27,486 nucleotides of DNA, taken from contig JAIRMS010000007.1 of the NCBI GenBank assembly GCA_031258475.1, forward strand, positions 1-27,486, in the 5' to 3' direction. Positions 24,545-27,486 of this stretch are shown here, piece by piece; positions within the stretch are counted from its first letter, which is position 1; the number at the start of each line of letters is the position of its first letter. This DNA comes from Holosporaceae bacterium (GTDB lineage: Bacteria; Pseudomonadota; Alphaproteobacteria; UBA3830). Position numbers and translations under genes: made by a program. Below the pieces are notes generated by a model. That model searched no databases. It was given only the letters and a program-made list of their open reading frames with translations, and was not told the origin of the DNA.

Positions 24545-26029
24545 TTGAGATCTTTGTTATTTCTACTCCTTTTTACATTGGAAGTGGCGCAGGCGTCCGG
24601 AGTCCCAGGTGTTGCGGTTAAGGGTGGCATTCCTCGTTTGATAAGCACCGTTGTCGACGTGATTGTTACCGATAAAAATCCTTCCGATGAGTACAGGGGA
24701 TCGGACAGGAAAGAGTCTTCGAACGGCACAGGATTTATCATCGACGAAAATGGATATATAGTTACCAACTGTCACGTAATCGATTCGACGAACAGAATCA
24801 AAATCGTTCTGCACGATGGCAGTGAGTTTATTGCTAAAATCATAGGCAAAGATGATCGCTCGGATATTGCGTTGTTGAAAATAGATGTGGACACGAAGCT
24901 TCCGTTCGTGCAATTTGCGGATTCCGATAGGGTGGAGATAGGTGATCCAGTGGTTGCCATAGGAAATCCATTTGGTTTTGGAAAAACTGTAACGTCCGGG
25001 GTTATTTCATCCAAAGGGCGGAATTTATCAAATCAAATTGCGGAACTTGGGGCCGGAGGCGATCTTGTTTACTATCTTCAGACAGACGCCGCCGTTAACT
25101 ATGGCAATTCTGGCGGGCCTCTCTTTACATATAATGCGGAAGTGGTCGGCATGATAACGGTGTTTTTCTCCGATGGTATACATAATACCGGAATTAATTT
25201 TGCCATTCCTTCGAATACCTTGAAAAAGGTTATACAGGAACTGAGAGATCATGGGAAAATGCAGCGTAGCTGGCTGGGCATAGGAGTCTCTCCTTTGAGC
25301 AAAAAAGCGGCCAGTGCGCTTGGTCTCGGAAAACAATACGGATACGTCATTTCAAAAGTTGAAAAAAATTCTCCGGCCGCAGCGGCTGGTGTCCAGGTCG
25401 GCGACATTTTGATGTCTGTGAACGACGAAGCAATCTATGAAAACACGAATTTGGAACTGATGCTGAACAGTCTTCCAATCGGCAAAGTCATTCCCATTCA
25501 GGTTATGAAGCACAAAGTTGGAATGAAACTTAGCGTTGTGGTTGGAATTAGAAACGACGACGATCTCTGTGTGGGGCAGGACAACGCTCCTGAAAAAACC
25601 GAAATTCCATATGAAAAAATAGATGGAATGGAAATTGGCGTTACGGAATTAACGTCCGATCTTCGAAAAAATTTCGATATTCCTGATAATATCAAGGGAA
25701 TAATGATTTCGTACATCGGAAATCTATTGGCCAACGAAGTATCCGTTGGGCACGTGATTTTAAGTGTGAATCAAGCAAATGTTTCAACAATTGCAGGTCT
25801 CAAAACCGAGCTGAAGAAATTATCAACAGATGCTGCTGTGAAAAAAAGTAAGGAATTGGCTTTTTACATGTATGATCCCCAGAGTCGCAGGTCGGACTAC
25901 GTTGTCATGGGTTTCTGTCCAGCAAAACCATCCCCGATAATAAATAAAACGCCACCAGTGCAGAAATCTAATAAGAGCATTATGGAAAAGATGAAAGATA
26001 CGCTAAGGCCGAAGTGGCGCCTGATTTAA
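24545..26029 (+). CDS. degP: Periplasmic serine protease of the DegP/HtrA (Do) family
   Basis: This protease and chaperone degrades or refolds damaged envelope proteins. The TTG start has AAAGGAAAG 6 nt upstream; no in-frame ATG is nearby. The 494-aa protein has a signal peptide (RSLLFLLLFTLEVAQA). The catalytic triad is H77 (TNCHVI), D107 (RSDIALL) and S189 (GNSGGPL). Two PDZ domains follow: PDZ1 about 243-340 (YVISKVEKNSPAAAAGVQVGDIL) and a more diverged PDZ2 about 365-455. The LA loop between strands 1 and 2 is short, unlike E. coli DegP. Its end overlaps miaA by 16 nt. Confidence 0.95.
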   Translation: MRSLLFLLLFTLEVAQASGVPGVAVKGGIPRLISTVVDVIVTDKNPSDEYRGSDRKESSNGTGFIIDENGYIVTNCHVIDSTNRIKIVLHDGSEFIAKIIGKDDRSDIALLKIDVDTKLPFVQFADSDRVEIGDPVVAIGNPFGFGKTVTSGVISSKGRNLSNQIAELGAGGDLVYYLQTDAAVNYGNSGGPLFTYNAEVVGMITVFFSDGIHNTGINFAIPSNTLKKVIQELRDHGKMQRSWLGIGVSPLSKKAASALGLGKQYGYVISKVEKNSPAAAAGVQVGDILMSVNDEAIYENTNLELMLNSLPIGKVIPIQVMKHKVGMKLSVVVGIRNDDDLCVGQDNAPEKTEIPYEKIDGMEIGVTELTSDLRKNFDIPDNIKGIMISYIGNLLANEVSVGHVILSVNQANVSTIAGLKTELKKLSTDAAVKKSKELAFYMYDPQSRRSDYVVMGFCPAKPSPIINKTPPVQKSNKSIMEKMKDTLRPKWRLI

Positions 26030-26943
26030 TTGTTATCGCCGGACCAACTGCCTCGGGGAAATCAAATCTCGCAGTTAGATATGCCCGGTATTTACGGGAT
26101 AATTTCGATATAAAAGCCGAAATTATCAACGCTGATCGTGTGCAGTTGTACAACGAGCTAAAAATCCTCACGGCTTATCCTTCCGACGATTTACAGAGGT
26201 TGATCAACCACCATTTATACGGAATATTATCTCCCCACGAGACTTCTTCGGTTGCCGCTTGGCTTGGGTTGGCCGAAAAAAAGATCCAGCAGCTGCGCGC
26301 GGAGGGCAAAATCGCAGTAATTTGCGGAGGAACCGGATTGTATATCAACTCTCTGATAAACGGAATATCAAATATTCCGGAAATTCCTTTGGATTTTCGA
26401 AACGAAGTACAGGAAAAATTCCGACAGCTGGGCAGAGACAACTTTTTCGATCTGCTGACTGCGCTGGATCCGGAGTTGTGCAAAACTTTACACAGAAACA
26501 ATACCCAGCGAATTTTGCGGGCCTATGAAGTAGCCTCCTACACCGGGAAACCACTCTCCGAATGGTGGAAAGATAAAAAAAACGAAAATAAATACCGAAC
26601 ATTTTCGCTGATTTTGCTCCCTCCCCGGGATAAACTCAACGAAAGATGTCTGGCCCGCATAGAAAAAATGATGCATGCTGGAGTCGTCATCGAAGTGAAA
26701 AATTTCATCGAAAAATATCCCGGCTACGATGGCTTTTTAAAAAACACTCTGGGCTATGGGGAAATAATCTCTCTTTTAAAGGGGGGAATTTCCATCGACG
26801 AATGCGTTCGATTAATGCACATTCAAATCAAACAATACGCCAAAAGACAGTACGTCTGGTTTCGCAATCAAATGAAATCTTCCAAGATAATCTGCGAATT
26901 TGGTGAAACGATCTCGTGCGATAAAAATTTTGCGTGTCAATAG
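26014..26943 (+). CDS. miaA: tRNA dimethylallyltransferase
   Basis: The enzyme adds a dimethylallyl group to A37 of tRNAs that read UNN codons. The 309-aa protein starts at a GTG (AAGG upstream) inside the end of degP. P-loop GPTASGKS (10-17), the substrate loop INADRVQLYNELKILTAYPS (usual NADSMQVY; here Ser is Arg), HHLYGI, ICGGTGLYI, and the C-terminal KQYAKRQYVWFR are present. Degradation of the second Ser is the only odd point. The operon hflK-hflC-degP-miaA joins membrane quality control to tRNA modification. Confidence 0.95.
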   Translation: MAPDLIVIAGPTASGKSNLAVRYARYLRDNFDIKAEIINADRVQLYNELKILTAYPSDDLQRLINHHLYGILSPHETSSVAAWLGLAEKKIQQLRAEGKIAVICGGTGLYINSLINGISNIPEIPLDFRNEVQEKFRQLGRDNFFDLLTALDPELCKTLHRNNTQRILRAYEVASYTGKPLSEWWKDKKNENKYRTFSLILLPPRDKLNERCLARIEKMMHAGVVIEVKNFIEKYPGYDGFLKNTLGYGEIISLLKGGISIDECVRLMHIQIKQYAKRQYVWFRNQMKSSKIICEFGETISCDKNFACQ

Positions 26944-26996
26944 AGATTTAACTTTTTGGTATTAGCATCGAACGATAGATTGTGGAGAAATGAGCT

Positions 26997-27052
26997 ATGT
27001 CAGCAAGAACACAAATACTGATCGCTATTTCGGCGATTATTTTGGTATACTA
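26997..27052 (+). pseudogene. Gene start interrupted by an IS630-type element
   Basis: An ATG at 26997 preceded by GGAG (in GTGGAGAAATGAGCT) opens a frame SARTQILIAISAIILVY that looks like an N-terminal signal peptide or membrane anchor and stops at TAA 27051-27053 region, right where the transposase remnant begins. A strong ribosome site in front of a truncated exported peptide suggests that the element inserted at a TA in this gene. The identity of the original gene is unknown; its rest would lie beyond the right edge. Confidence 0.5.
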
Positions 27053-27486
27053 AACTCGCTTAGCATTTACTGCGGCCATTATGGCAAATTCCAGTGTTGG
27101 GAATAGGTGTGCAGTATTTCTGATTTTGTTTTTCATCCAATCCAAAAAGTGTTCTATGGGATTTAGATCAGGAGAATATAGAGGTAGAAAAATAATACCA
27201 TTCCTCATTATTAAACATCCAAATAATTATTATTGCAGACTTTTTTAGAGCTTCGTTGATGTTTTTTTAAAAGCCGCCACCTTTTCTTTGTCCTGCTTAT
27301 AATGCCGCGGACGTGGCGTTATGTGCGAATAACCAATTTTCACAAGTTCTCGATACATCGTTGCCGGACTTACTTTTTTGCTGCAGATTTCCAAAACTTT
27401 TCGACACAAAACTTCCCCCGTAAGTTGTAGATTCTTCCCAACTAAATCAGCAATAACTGCTCTATCTTTATCATTCAAAATGCTCT
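27047..27486 (-). mobile_element. IS630-family insertion sequence, internally deleted, running off the right edge
   Basis: The element holds both ends of an IS630-type transposase on the minus strand with the middle missing. The left boundary is put at the TA near 27048-27051, since IS630 elements insert at TA and the interrupted frame ends there. The far end is outside the window. Confidence 0.6.
27050..27486 (-). pseudogene. IS630-family transposase, broken
   Basis: The N-terminal part (27245-27486, open to the edge) reads DKDRAVIADLVGKNLQLT and KVSPATMYRELVKIGYSHITPRPRH, the helix-turn-helix region of IS630 transposases. It ends in a stop at 27245-27247. The C-terminal part (27050 to about 27224) is in the same frame and reads FLPLYSPDLNPIEHFLDWMK, the region around the last catalytic acid of the DDE domain. 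Between them lie only about 20 bp and three stops, where about 150 residues with the first two catalytic acids should be. It cannot be active. Confidence 0.8.

Noticed and set aside
1..27486. tRNA or rRNA genes in the intergenic regions
   Set aside because: I looked through every gap for a T-loop motif and cloverleaf pairing and found none that is convincing by eye.

Overview
The window looks like the chromosome of an intracellular or endosymbiotic alphaproteobacterium, most plausibly of the Holosporales/Rickettsiales type. This placement is an inference. It rests on the proteins themselves (ProP-like MHS transporter, long-form HPF, a NMO-type flavoenzyme with a Cys-rich tail, HflKC-DegP-MiaA order), the modest G+C content, short tightly packed operons, palindromic intergenic repeats, decayed genes and unrecognised secreted proteins. 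No rRNA or tRNA was found to fix the taxonomy.

Layout. 1-235: left edge with a degenerate hybrid repeat. 236-2105 (minus): rarA then hpf. 2198-3253 (plus): asd, convergent with a minus-strand cluster; a 182-bp palindromic element (family A) sits between them and supplies both stop codons. 3428-7858 (minus): flavin oxidoreductase, rluB-like pseudouridine synthase, accA, MFS transporter. 8019-9483 (plus): map and radC, overlapping. 9683-13000 (plus): a cell-elongation operon mreD-like, mrdA (PBP2), mrdB (RodA), bracketed by two inverted copies of a second palindromic element (family B). 13154-15020 (minus): HIT protein, then infC and prmA overlapping by 4 nt.

15300-19465 is the accessory part. 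It holds three genes for proteins with signal peptides and no family I recognise with confidence: a 449-aa protein with a basic Gly/Lys/Arg tail, a 232-aa acidic protein, and a convergent 557-aa protein whose C-terminus has a weak OTU-protease-like pattern. Degenerate family A elements lie inside and next to this block. These are the best candidates for something undescribed, probably host-interaction proteins.

19812-21706 (plus): gmk and an M48 metalloprotease with a TPR-like tail. 21722-22261 (minus): rubrerythrin. 22264-22566: a Sel1-like gene remnant. 22629-26943 (plus): hflK-hflC-degP-miaA, a membrane protein quality-control operon with tRNA modification at the end. 26997-27486: a small gene cut off after 18 codons by an internally deleted IS630-family element that runs off the right edge.

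Most genes are housekeeping: translation (infC, prmA, hpf, rluB-like, miaA, map), envelope growth (mreD-mrdA-mrdB, asd for diaminopimelate, accA for fatty acids), envelope proteolysis (hflKC, degP, M48) and DNA maintenance (rarA, radC).
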